This document shows, in pieces, positions 1 to 7,890 of a DNA stretch of 64,000 nt. The stretch comes from Vibrio ostreae (GTDB lineage: Bacteria > Pseudomonadota > Gammaproteobacteria > Enterobacterales > Vibrionaceae), in contig NZ_CP076642.1 of the NCBI RefSeq assembly GCF_019226825.1, positions 186,001-250,000 of the forward strand. The letters are read 5' to 3'. The first letter of the stretch is position 1. Each line of letters starts with the position of its first letter. Made by a program: the position numbers and the translations under genes. Under the pieces are notes generated by a model that was given only the letters and a program-made list of their open reading frames with translations, was not told the origin of the DNA and ran no database searches.

Positions 1-117
1 CGCTCTTCACCTCACACCATCAAGAAGCAGATCGTTGATGCGATGAGTGCGATTGATGAATTTGATTTTAAATCAGCGGCCAGCTCGTTGGAGTCGGCTA
101 TTGATACACTTCAGTAG
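1..117 (+). CDS. C-terminal end of a probable Hpt/sensor kinase protein (partial)
   Basis: The reading frame is open from base 1 and stops at TAG 115-117, giving the last 38 residues of a protein that starts outside the window. The tail reads as an amphipathic helix with the pattern DEFDFKSAASSLE, which resembles the last helix of Hpt phosphotransfer domains or of hybrid sensor kinases. It lies 11 bp upstream of an HD-GYP response regulator, so the two probably form a sensor/regulator pair in one operon. The family assignment rests on this short tail and the context only. It could be another helical signalling protein. Confidence 0.5.
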   Translation, partial: RSSPHTIKKQIVDAMSAIDEFDFKSAASSLESAIDTLQ

Positions 118-128
118 AAGGAAATAGT

Positions 129-1152
129 ATGTCTTTGCTTGCTAAACAGCAGCCGAGAATTCTGATTGTCGATGATGAACCCGCCAACCTGAAAGTGATG
201 CGTCAGATTCTGCAAGAAGAATATCGCCTCTCCTTTGCCCGCAGCGGTAAAGATGCTCTGGCACTGTTAGAGCAGGAGCCGGCAGACTTGATTCTGCTTG
301 ACATCATGATGCCGGAAATGACCGGGTTTGAGGTGTGTGAACGGTTAAAATCACAGCCGGAAACTGCGCATATTCCGGTGATCTTCGTTACTGCGCTGCG
401 TGACAGCATTGATGAGGAAAATGGCTTTGCACTGGGCGGGGTTGATTACATTGTCAAACCTGTCGTTCCGGCGATTGTGCGTGCCAGGGTCAAAACGCAT
501 CTGTCGCTGGTGAAAATTGATAGGTTGCGTGAAACGCAGATCGATTTGATTCAGCGTCTCGGCCGCGCGGCAGAATACAAAGATAATGAAACCGGCATGC
601 ATGTGCAGCGCATGAGTCATTACACCAAGTTGCTGGCGATGGCGGCCGGAATGGATGAAGAGCAAGCGGATGAGCTGAGAATGGCGGCGACCATGCATGA
701 CATCGGCAAAATTGCCATTCCGGATAATATCCTGCTTAAGCCGGGCAAGCTGGATCCGGAAGAGTTTACCCATATGAAGCGGCATGCTGAAATTGGGGCC
801 AGTATTCTGGATCAGCCGCGTTCTTCGCTGGTGGCACTGGCGCGCACTATCGCGATTACCCATCACGAGAAGTGGGATGGCAGCGGTTACCCGAACGGTT
901 TAGCCGGAGAAGAGATTCCGATTGAAGGGCGTCTGGCTGCCGTCGCTGATGTGTTTGACGCCTTGACCAGTGAGCGGCCATACAAAAAGGCCTGGAGTGT
1001 GGAAGAAGCGGTCGACTTTTTTACAGTCTCAGGCGGGTAAGCACTTCGACCCGGTTTTGGTGCCGATGTTTGTCGACTTACTACCCCAGGTACTGACTAT
1101 CAAAGAGCGTTTCAAAGAGAGTGACGCCCAGGCATATTACCAGTCGATGTAA
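129..1152 (+). CDS. Response regulator with HD-GYP c-di-GMP phosphodiesterase domain (frameshifted)
   Basis: The N-terminal receiver domain (residues about 10-125) has the acidic pair DDE near 15 and the phosphoacceptor D58 in LLDIMMP. The HD-GYP domain follows from about 145, with HDIGK at 190-194 and GYP at 253-255, so all hallmark residues for cyclic di-GMP hydrolysis are present. The annotated frame stops early at 1040 after VDFFTVSGG. Removing one T from the T6 run at 1017-1022 restores the expected C-terminus through VDFLQSQAGKHFDP to a stop at 1150-1152, giving about 340 residues. This is a normal length for two-domain regulators of this type. The extra T is probably a sequencing or assembly error, although a true pseudogene cannot be excluded. 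The start ATG follows a purine-rich AGAAGGAAA site. Confidence 0.85.
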
Positions 1153-1180
1153 CCCTTACTCTTTAGTCACATGATGAACC

Positions 1181-1212
1181 AAAGCGGTTGATTCCCAACC
1201 GCTTTGTTTTTT
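1181..1212 (+). terminator. Rho-independent terminator after the HD-GYP gene
   Basis: A perfect 10-bp stem, AAAGCGGTTG (1181-1190) with CAACCGCTTT (1196-1205), has a 5-nt loop and is followed by G and six T. It faces the plus strand and ends the signalling operon ahead of the convergent alr gene. Confidence 0.85.
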
Positions 1213-1253
1213 AATGCCGTTTACTTTGCATACTGATAACGCTGATACAGCGC

Positions 1254-2330
1254 TTACTCGGCATAGTGTCTGTTAACACGGGGCGTCAGCTTAATCGTCA
1301 GCTCATAAGGAATCGTGCCGACATGACGTGCGACGATTTCTATCGGCAGGTTGGCGCCCCACATCTCGACCACATCGCCCACCTTATCCTTAGCCTCCGG
1401 CCCGAGATCAACGGTAATCATATCCATCGACACCCTGCCGGCGATAGGCACCTGGCGGCCGTTAACAAACACCGGCGTACCGTTTGGTGCGTTGCGAGGA
1501 TAGCCGTCACCATAGCCCATGGCGATCACCGCGATTTTAGTATCACGCTCTGACTGCCAGGTTTCGCCATAACCAACCGGCTGCTGCGCTTTGTGGTCAC
1601 GTACGGCAATGATGCGGGTATTGAGTGTCATCACCGGTTTCAGGTCGTGGTCAGCGCCGGTATGGTCAGCGCTCGGAGAAATGCCATAAAGGGCGATACC
1701 TGCACGAGCGACATCAAATTTTGATTGTGGCCAAAACAGAATACCGGCTGAATTGGCTATCGTTTTCGGGCCTGGATATGGTTTGGTCGCGTCAATAAAA
1801 CATTGTAGCTGACGTGATGTTGTCGGTTGCTCAACTTCATCGGCGCGGCAGAAGTGGCTGATGAATCCCAGTTGTGATTTCAGCTTACCGGTGCGCTCAA
1901 TACGCTTTACATAATCAGAGACTTCATAAGGCTGCACGCCAAGGCGGTGCATGCCACTGTCGACTTTGAGCCATACATTCACCGGATTAGCCAGTTCACT
2001 GTTTTCCAGGTCATGCACTTGCTCTGCACAATGGATGGTGGTGTCGAGCTGCATTTGCGCAGCACGTTGTAAATCCTCGGCGCAAAAGCAACCTTCTAAC
2101 AGTAAAATAGGCTGTTCAATCCCGCCATTACGCAACTCTTCTGCCTCTTCCAGGCGAGAGACGGCAAACAGGTCAGCAAAGGGCAGTGCTTGTGCCAGCT
2201 TCACGGCGCCATGTCCGTATGCGTCACCTTTAATCACAGCGATCACTTTCTGATCCCCGCTCAGTGCTTTGAGGTGGCGGTAGTTATGTTGAAGAGCGTT
2301 CAAATCTATTTTAGCTTGGGCGGTAATCAT
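1254..2330 (-). CDS. alr: Alanine racemase
   Basis: This is a PLP-dependent racemase interconverting L- and D-alanine for peptidoglycan synthesis, cytoplasmic by its lack of a signal peptide. The start at 2330 was chosen because AGGAAG lies just upstream and the protein then begins MITAQAKIDL, as usual for Alr. A longer frame reaches 2399 without a ribosome site. The resulting 358 residues match the family length. The PLP lysine is K34 in VIKGDAYGHG. Further family blocks are RAGIALYG, the second-base region GYGDGYPRN, and GRVSMDMITVDLG towards the C-terminus. It is transcribed away from the dgcN operon across a 0.7-kb intergenic region, so D-amino-acid synthesis and catabolism sit back to back. 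Confidence 0.93.
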   Translation of the reverse strand: MITAQAKIDLNALQHNYRHLKALSGDQKVIAVIKGDAYGHGAVKLAQALPFADLFAVSRLEEAEELRNGGIEQPILLLEGCFCAEDLQRAAQMQLDTTIHCAEQVHDLENSELANPVNVWLKVDSGMHRLGVQPYEVSDYVKRIERTGKLKSQLGFISHFCRADEVEQPTTSRQLQCFIDATKPYPGPKTIANSAGILFWPQSKFDVARAGIALYGISPSADHTGADHDLKPVMTLNTRIIAVRDHKAQQPVGYGETWQSERDTKIAVIAMGYGDGYPRNAPNGTPVFVNGRQVPIAGRVSMDMITVDLGPEAKDKVGDVVEMWGANLPIEIVARHVGTIPYELTIKLTPRVNRHYAE

Positions 2331-3116
2331 TTTGCTTCCTGCTTTGATAAAACCATACAAGGTGGAGCTGTCTGACTCAGGAACTGACTCACTTAACAAC
2401 TGACGAACTTAAGTGAGGGATGCTCCCAGATGGTCGCTATTATGTAGCAAAAATATTGCCGTTGTTAGTCTTTTGTAGTGAAACGAACTGTGATAATGGT
2501 CAATATGTAATGATAGTAACTGAAAATATCAAGTATATTAGAATATAGAGTTGTCCGCTTTGTCTTGGTTTATATAAAAAACTGGCTATTACGTTTAAAA
2601 AAGTGATTTGTAAAACAGACTGTTTAGCTGGTGGCTGGAATCGTCCGGCTAACGTGATGGAACTCTTTTGCTTATGCTTCACCATCTTGGTGCTTATGCA
2701 CCATTATCACCACTAAATGTAGTCAAAACTCGATGTTAAATCGGGGTCATAATGATATCTGTGCTTGTCCCACACCTGACTATCAAGATTCTGCTTGTTT
2801 ATTGCTCAGGATAAACAACTGGTTTTTACTCTATTGGTGAATTTATATAACGTCGATAAAGGCCGATTTGGTTGCCGGTTATACTGAAAAGTGTTCTGCA
2901 ACAAACATAAATACTATCTGAGTAAAGTTTGGCAGAGTTTTCTCAATTGAGTCCAGGTTCTGGCTATCGCTTCCACCTGCATAATGAAATTGATCAAAAT
3001 CAACAGGCTAAACTAATAAATCACTGGTTTGATTTATTGGTCACGAATTTTGCACTGCTCTTTCTATAACGTGTGAATCGTAACGCTAATAATCATGTCG
3101 AAATGGAGCATTTTAA
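2331..3116. other. Long intergenic region between alr and dgcN
   Basis: About 0.75 kb of A+T-rich sequence without a convincing gene. A 61-codon minus-strand frame at 2500-2685 has no ribosome site and no recognisable family. The only structured element I can support is the FNR-type palindrome at 2990-3003. The region must hold the divergent promoters for alr and for the dgcN operon. Confidence 0.6.
2990..3003. promoter_or_regulatory. FNR-type binding site upstream of dgcN
   Basis: TTGATCAAAATCAA matches the FNR consensus TTGAT-N4-ATCAA exactly. It is centred about 120 bp before the dgcN start codon. An exact match to a ten-base consensus in A+T-rich DNA can still arise by chance. CRP-family relatives also recognise similar sequences. 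The position would fit control of the dgcN operon by oxygen. Confidence 0.5.
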
Positions 3117-4124
3117 ATGGAATTAAAACAACCTTACTTGCTGTTTTTAGGTGATGCAGCTGATGCGCTGGCCGCAAAAGTGGCTCAGGGAATTAAGACC
3201 TGGCGTCCGGAACACTGTCTCGGGCAATTGCGCCTGCCTGAGTGTCAGGCCGACGTCGGTTTGCAAGAATTGAGCGTATCGGCCGCCGCCCGTGCCGGAG
3301 CGAAAACACTGGTGATTGGTGTCGCCAACCGGGGTGGGGTGATTTCTCCGGCCTGGATTGAAGTACTGCTTGAAGCACTTGAGCAGGGCATGGACATCGC
3401 GGCGGGCCTGCACAATAAACTGACGGACATTCCCGAATTGGTTGCGATGGCACAAAAGCACGGGCGAAATCTGTTTGATGTGCGTTATCCGACCCAAAGT
3501 TACCCGGTGGCCAATGGTAAAAAGCGCAGCGGTCAACGTCTGTTGACGGTCGGTACAGATTGTTCGGTCGGCAAAATGTATACCTCATTAGCCATCGAGA
3601 AAGAGATGGCAGGGCGGGGAATGAATGTTGATTTTCGCGCCACTGGCCAGACCGGTATTCTGATCACCGGATCAGGTGTCAGCGCAGATTGCGTGGTGTC
3701 TGATTTTATTGCCGGCGCGATAGAAACGATTTGCCCGGATAACAGTGCGGAGCACTGGGACATTGTTGAAGGGCAGGGCTCGCTGTTTCACGCCTCATTT
3801 GCCGGCGTGACGACGGGATTGATCCACGGCGCGCAACCGGATGCTTTAGTCCTGTGTCACGAACCGACCCGTCAGCACATGCGTGGATTGCCCGATTACG
3901 CTTTGCCGGACCTGGCGACCTGTATCGAAGCGAATCTGAGTACGGCGCGTCTCACCAACCCCGCGGTACAGATGATCGGCGTGTCTGTGAATACATCGGC
4001 ATTGAGTGAAGCGGAGGCGATGGCTTACATGGATAAGGTAGAAAGTGATTTAGGGCTGCCGGTGGTGGATCCGTTCCGGCAGGGGGTGGCTCGTCTGGTT
4101 GATCGCTTGCTGGAGCGTGTATGA
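3117..4124 (+). CDS. dgcN: D-glutamate N-acetyltransferase DgcN (DUF1611)
   Basis: This 335-residue protein belongs to the DUF1611 family, whose studied member DgcN acetylates D-glutamate to N-acetyl-D-glutamate. A P-loop-like GTDCSVGKM at 146-154 marks the nucleotide-binding-fold C-terminal half. The N-terminal half is a smaller Rossmann-like domain. There is no signal peptide, so it is cytoplasmic. Its stop codon overlaps the next start in ATGA at 4121-4124, so translation is coupled to the DgcA-like epimerase. That pairing is the main support for the specific function. The start is ATG 3117, preceded by AATGGAGC. Upstream lies an FNR-like site. Confidence 0.85.
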   Translation: MELKQPYLLFLGDAADALAAKVAQGIKTWRPEHCLGQLRLPECQADVGLQELSVSAAARAGAKTLVIGVANRGGVISPAWIEVLLEALEQGMDIAAGLHNKLTDIPELVAMAQKHGRNLFDVRYPTQSYPVANGKKRSGQRLLTVGTDCSVGKMYTSLAIEKEMAGRGMNVDFRATGQTGILITGSGVSADCVVSDFIAGAIETICPDNSAEHWDIVEGQGSLFHASFAGVTTGLIHGAQPDALVLCHEPTRQHMRGLPDYALPDLATCIEANLSTARLTNPAVQMIGVSVNTSALSEAEAMAYMDKVESDLGLPVVDPFRQGVARLVDRLLERV

Positions 4125-5095
4125 AGGTCACGATAGAACGCAAAAGCTGGCCGATTCGTGGTCACTTTACCATTTCACGGGGCAGTAAAACGCAAGCCGA
4201 TACGGTATTAGTCAGCCTTGAGCATGAAGGTGCGATTGGGCGTGGTGAATGTGTCCCTTATCTCCGTTATGGCGAGTCACTGCAGAGTGTCGAGGCGCAG
4301 ATTGAAGCGCGGATCCCTGCCTTTAATGCAGGACTAAGCCGAGAAGAACTGCAGACATTATTACCGGCTGGCGCCGCCCGCAACGCCCTGGACTGTGCCT
4401 TGTGGGATTTGAACTGCAAACGAAACCAGGAGTCGATTTGGACGCAGACAGGCATCGTCCCGCATCCGTTGCTGACGGCGTACACCTTGTCTCTCGATAC
4501 GCCGGAAAAGATGCAGCAAGCGGCGATAAGCAATGCCGCGCGGCCGCTGCTGAAGCTTAAACTGGGTGGCGCAGCAGATTTAGCCCGGGTGCAGGCGGTA
4601 AGACGCGGCGCACCGGCAGCCCAAATCATACTGGACGCCAACGAAGCCTGGAGTGTGAGTGATTATCAGCGACTGATCCCTGAACTGGTCAACCTGGATG
4701 TCGCGATGATAGAGCAGCCGTTTGCTGCCGGTGAGGATGACGTGCTGGCCAAACTAGAGCGGCCGATCCCGATTTGCGCTGATGAGTCCTGCCATGACCG
4801 GCACAGTCTGGAACGATTAGTCGGGCGGTATGACATGATCAATATAAAGACCGATAAAACCGGTGGTCTGACCGAGGCGCTGCTGCTTAAACAGCAGGCT
4901 GAGCAGGCCGGTTTGGCCGTTATGGTCGGTTGCATGTTGTCATCTTCGCTCAGCATGGCGCCTGCCTTTGTCGTCGCACAAGGCGCACAGGTGGTCGACT
5001 TAGATGGTCCACTGTTACTCAGTGAGGATATTGAGCACGGATTTGAATTCAGCCAGCAGCAGATGTTGCCATTTTCACCGCAGCTGTGGGGATAA
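4121..5095 (+). CDS. dgcA: Enolase-superfamily N-acetyl-D-glutamate racemase (DgcA-like)
   Basis: The protein has 324 residues and belongs to the dipeptide-epimerase/muconate-lactonising branch of the enolase superfamily. The catalytic KxK is at K145/K147, metal ligands are D172, E198 and D221, and the second base region is IKTDKTGG at 242-249. Alone, the sequence would be called L-Ala-D/L-Glu epimerase. The four-base overlap with dgcN instead points to DgcA, which converts N-acetyl-D-Glu to N-acetyl-L-Glu. A deacetylase, not seen in this window, would then give L-glutamate. The dipeptide epimerase activity remains the alternative, and would serve murein peptide recycling. Confidence 0.8.
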   Translation: MKVTIERKSWPIRGHFTISRGSKTQADTVLVSLEHEGAIGRGECVPYLRYGESLQSVEAQIEARIPAFNAGLSREELQTLLPAGAARNALDCALWDLNCKRNQESIWTQTGIVPHPLLTAYTLSLDTPEKMQQAAISNAARPLLKLKLGGAADLARVQAVRRGAPAAQIILDANEAWSVSDYQRLIPELVNLDVAMIEQPFAAGEDDVLAKLERPIPICADESCHDRHSLERLVGRYDMINIKTDKTGGLTEALLLKQQAEQAGLAVMVGCMLSSSLSMAPAFVVAQGAQVVDLDGPLLLSEDIEHGFEFSQQQMLPFSPQLWG

Positions 5096-5110
5096 CTGGG
5101 AGGAATAATG

Positions 5111-5968
5111 ATGGAACGAACGGTTTATGTGAATGGTAAGTATCTGCCGGAATCGCAGGCGAGTGTGTCAGTTTTCGACCGTGGGTTTTTGTTTGCAGAC
5201 GCAGTGTATGAAGTGACAGCAGTGCTCGATGGTAAATTGATTGACCAGGCAGGGCATCTGGCGCGCCTTAAACGCTCCGCCACTGAGCTGGGCATGGTGT
5301 TACCCTGTTCTGAGCAGGAGTTGATTCAGATTCATCATCAGTTGATTGAAAAAAATCAGCTGGTGGAAGGCGGCATTTATCTGCAACTGACCCGGGGCAA
5401 TGAGGGTGACCGTGATTTCAGCTTCAGTGACGGCATTAAGCCGACCTTGGTCTTGTTTACCCAGGCGCGCAATTTGATTGAGAATGACACGGCCCAACAG
5501 GGCATTAAAGTGATTTCGGTGGAGGATATCCGCTGGCGCCGCCGCGATATTAAAACCACCTGCTTGCTGCCCGCTTGTCTGGCGAAACATATTGCCCATC
5601 AGGCGGGCGCCGATGATGTCTGGATGCTTGAAAATGGTGTTGTGACCGAAGGTGGCTCCAGCAATGCTTATATTGTTGACCAGCTGGGACGAGTCATTAC
5701 CCGGCCGCTCAGTCAGGATATTTTGCATGGTATTACCCGCGCATCACTGCTGCAAATGGCGCAGGATCTGGATATTACAATTATCGAGCGGCCGTTTACT
5801 TTGCAGGAAGCCTATGCGGCACAAGAAGCCTTTATCAGTTCGGCCACCGCGTTTGTCTGGCCGGTTATCGCCATTGACGAACACCGAATTGGTGGTGGCC
5901 AGCCTGGGCCAGTTGCGCGCAAGTTACGTGAAATCTATATCGAGATTGCACGTTCGCGAGCCATTTAG
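5111..5968 (+). CDS. D-amino-acid aminotransferase (class IV)
   Basis: This fold-type IV PLP aminotransferase of 285 residues exchanges amino groups between D-amino acids and 2-oxoglutarate, producing D-glutamate. The N-terminal VYVNGKYLPE and FDRGFLFADAVYE blocks are typical of D-alanine transaminases. The PLP lysine is in RRRDIKT near residue 148. Two ATGs are adjacent (5108 and 5111). I chose 5111 because GGGAGGA ends seven bases before it, while 5108 would leave only four. It lies 12-15 bp after dgcA, so it belongs to the same operon. Its product D-Glu is the substrate of DgcN, which makes the three genes a plausible funnel from many D-amino acids to glutamate metabolism. Confidence 0.85.
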   Translation: MERTVYVNGKYLPESQASVSVFDRGFLFADAVYEVTAVLDGKLIDQAGHLARLKRSATELGMVLPCSEQELIQIHHQLIEKNQLVEGGIYLQLTRGNEGDRDFSFSDGIKPTLVLFTQARNLIENDTAQQGIKVISVEDIRWRRRDIKTTCLLPACLAKHIAHQAGADDVWMLENGVVTEGGSSNAYIVDQLGRVITRPLSQDILHGITRASLLQMAQDLDITIIERPFTLQEAYAAQEAFISSATAFVWPVIAIDEHRIGGGQPGPVARKLREIYIEIARSRAI

Positions 5969-5993
5969 AAGTTGCGATATAACGTCATCTGAA

Positions 5994-6031
5994 CTGAGGA
6001 TTTGTGGCGACACTGCGGATTTGTGGCGACG
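5994..6031. repeat. 19-bp tandem duplication
   Basis: Two head-to-tail 19-base units, CTGAGGATTTGTGGCGACA and CTGCGGATTTGTGGCGACG, differ at two positions. They sit between the aminotransferase stop and its terminator. This looks like a small slippage duplication without evident function. Confidence 0.7.
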
Positions 6032-6042
6032 ATGAAACGCAA

Positions 6043-6066
6043 AAAGCCGCTCCACTGAGCGGCTTT
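6043..6066. terminator. Bidirectional hairpin terminator
   Basis: Stem AAAGCCGCT (6043-6051) pairs perfectly with AGCGGCTTT (6058-6066) around a 6-nt loop. The T run is stronger when read on the minus strand (five T), so it mainly ends the convergent kinase-pdxA2-deoR operon while also serving the D-amino-acid operon. Confidence 0.75.
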
Positions 6067-6148
6067 GTTGTCTTCTCTGCTCCCTGACTATAGCGGGGTG
6101 CGATTGGCTAACTACAGGCTTGAACGTTATTGAATCAGGCCGGCGCCG

Positions 6149-6907
6149 TCAGACCAGCAGATGGTGGATGCCATGCATCGACAGCTCAGACTGCACTTTG
6201 GCGTCCAACTGCTGATCGGACACCAGCATATCCAGGTCATTGAGCTCACACACTTTAAACAGTGAGTATTTGCCGTACTTACTGCTGTCGGCAATCATGA
6301 CTTTCTTATTTGCATTGGCTATCAGGTCATGCTTTAGAATGGTTTTTTCTTCTGTCGGTGTGGTAATACCGCGCTCAAGGCTCCAGGAGTTGCAGGTCAC
6401 AAACGCAATATCTGGGTTAATGGAGCGTAATAATGAGCGGCAATGCTCACCGACGGTCGATTGGCTGCTGTTGTCCACTTTACCACCGGCAACGATCACT
6501 TCTATCTGGGTATATTGCGACAAAAACAGCGCAATATGCAGATCGACCGTGATCACTCGCAGCGGCATATCAATAAAGTGGCGTGCCAGCGCCATCGATG
6601 TCGTACCGGCATCGAGTACCACTGAATCACCCGGTTTCACCAGCGAAGCGGCGGCTTCTGCGATAAGATTTTTCTCACGCGTATGCTGCACCATCTTTTC
6701 ATTGGTGGTCGGCTGAGCGGCGATAAAGCGGTTGAGGGAGACACCACCGTGAGTGCGGGTGATGACGCCCTGATCGTCCAATTTAATGAGATCCCGGCGG
6801 ATGGTTGCCGGTGATACATTGACAACCTTAACCAGATCCTCAACCGTCGCCAGATTATGCGCGGTTAAGTATTCGACAATTTTTTCTACTCGATGCTGAT
6901 TTTTCAT
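6149..6907 (-). CDS. DeoR/GlpR-family transcriptional regulator
   Basis: The protein has 252 residues. An N-terminal winged helix-turn-helix covers residues 6-58, including ATIRRDL at 34-40, the signature of the family. A C-terminal DeoRC effector domain follows, which in this family senses a phosphorylated sugar or sugar acid. Its ATG overlaps the stop of the pdxA2-like gene (ATGA at 6904-6907), so it is the last gene of the minus arm. The divergent intergenic region at 9195-9390 carries repeated CATTTTTGATTA elements that look like its operators. It therefore probably represses both arms of the sugar-acid locus and is released by a pathway phospho-intermediate. The inducer is unknown. Confidence 0.88.
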   Translation of the reverse strand: MKNQHRVEKIVEYLTAHNLATVEDLVKVVNVSPATIRRDLIKLDDQGVITRTHGGVSLNRFIAAQPTTNEKMVQHTREKNLIAEAAASLVKPGDSVVLDAGTTSMALARHFIDMPLRVITVDLHIALFLSQYTQIEVIVAGGKVDNSSQSTVGEHCRSLLRSINPDIAFVTCNSWSLERGITTPTEEKTILKHDLIANANKKVMIADSSKYGKYSLFKVCELNDLDMLVSDQQLDAKVQSELSMHGIHHLLV

Positions 6908-7890
6908 ATATTGCTTAGTTTAACGGCCAGTTCAACTGACGTAATCATACTCTCTGGATTCGCTTTGCCAGTCCATGCAATATCAAATGCAGTTCCGTGG
7001 TCGGCAGATGTTCTGAAGAATGGTAATCCAGCCGTAATGTTAACGCCATCATAAAATCCCATTAGTTTCAATGGAATGTGCCCCTGGTCATGATACATGG
7101 CAACCACGATATCATACTGACCTTGTTTTGCTTGCAGGAAAACGGTATCCGGCGGGCAAGGGCCGTAAACATCGACACCTTTTTCTTTCATCTGCGCGAT
7201 AACCGGATTGAGGATATTGATCTCTTCTTTACCGAACAAACCATTTTCACCAGCGTGCGGGTTAACCCCGGCCACGGCGATACGTGGTTGTTCAAAGCCG
7301 GCTTTCTTCATGAAAGCGTCGGCAATGTCAATCACGGTTGCTACACGTTCTTGCCCCAGTTTTTGCAGGAAATCCAGCAGCGCGATGTGGGTCGTCACGT
7401 GGATCACTTTCAGTGTATCTGTGTACAGCACCATGGCGTAGTCTTTGGTGTCGGTCAGATGAGCCAGCAGCTCAGTATGTCCCGGATAGTGGTGACCGGC
7501 TAAGTGCAGCGCTTCTTTGTTCAATGGTGCAGTCGCAATGGCCGCGATCTCTTCGTTCATCGCCAGCTCAGTTGCCTTCTTGATACAGCGGTACGCCAAA
7601 TCACCGGCTTGTGCCTGCACTTTACCAAATTCAAAGCTGGACAGATCTTCAAGCGGAATATCAATCACATTCACAATATCCGGGTTGAAAACGGCGTCTT
7701 CGATACGTTCGATAACGTGAATATCTGCCGAAGGTGCCAGACCTTTTTCCTGCACCATACGCAGGATTTCCGCGCTGCCAATCACGACACAATGACGGCC
7801 GCTCAGTGACGGCTCAGCCAGTGAATTTAGAATGATTTCCGGGCCAATCCCTGCCGGATCACCCATAGTAATACCAATGATACCGTTCAT
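6904..7890 (-). CDS. pdxA2: PdxA2-like 4-phospho-threonate/erythronate dehydrogenase
   Basis: The protein has 328 residues and is a PdxA-family NAD-dependent oxidative decarboxylase. Metal ligands are H168, H212 (NPHAG) and H267 (MYHDQGH), and the N-terminus carries GITMGDPAGIGPE. It is placed next to a DUF1537 kinase rather than to ksgA/surA, so it is the catabolic paralogue. Characterised PdxA2 enzymes oxidise 4-phospho-D-threonate or 4-phospho-D-erythronate, which decarboxylates to dihydroxyacetone phosphate. Its start overlaps the kinase stop by one base (TAATG at 7888-7892), and its end overlaps deoR. Function in B6 synthesis is less likely given this context. The exact stereochemistry of the substrate cannot be read from sequence. 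Confidence 0.85.
   Translation of the reverse strand: MNGIIGITMGDPAGIGPEIILNSLAEPSLSGRHCVVIGSAEILRMVQEKGLAPSADIHVIERIEDAVFNPDIVNVIDIPLEDLSSFEFGKVQAQAGDLAYRCIKKATELAMNEEIAAIATAPLNKEALHLAGHHYPGHTELLAHLTDTKDYAMVLYTDTLKVIHVTTHIALLDFLQKLGQERVATVIDIADAFMKKAGFEQPRIAVAGVNPHAGENGLFGKEEINILNPVIAQMKEKGVDVYGPCPPDTVFLQAKQGQYDIVVAMYHDQGHIPLKLMGFYDGVNITAGLPFFRTSADHGTAFDIAWTGKANPESMITSVELAVKLSNI

Noticed and set aside
2500..2685. Open frame of 61 codons on the minus strand upstream of dgcN
   Set aside because: No ribosome site, atypical composition and no recognisable product.
7078..7809. Several plus-strand frames inside the pdxA2-like gene
   Set aside because: They are shadow frames opposite a strongly conserved gene with complete metal-binding motifs.
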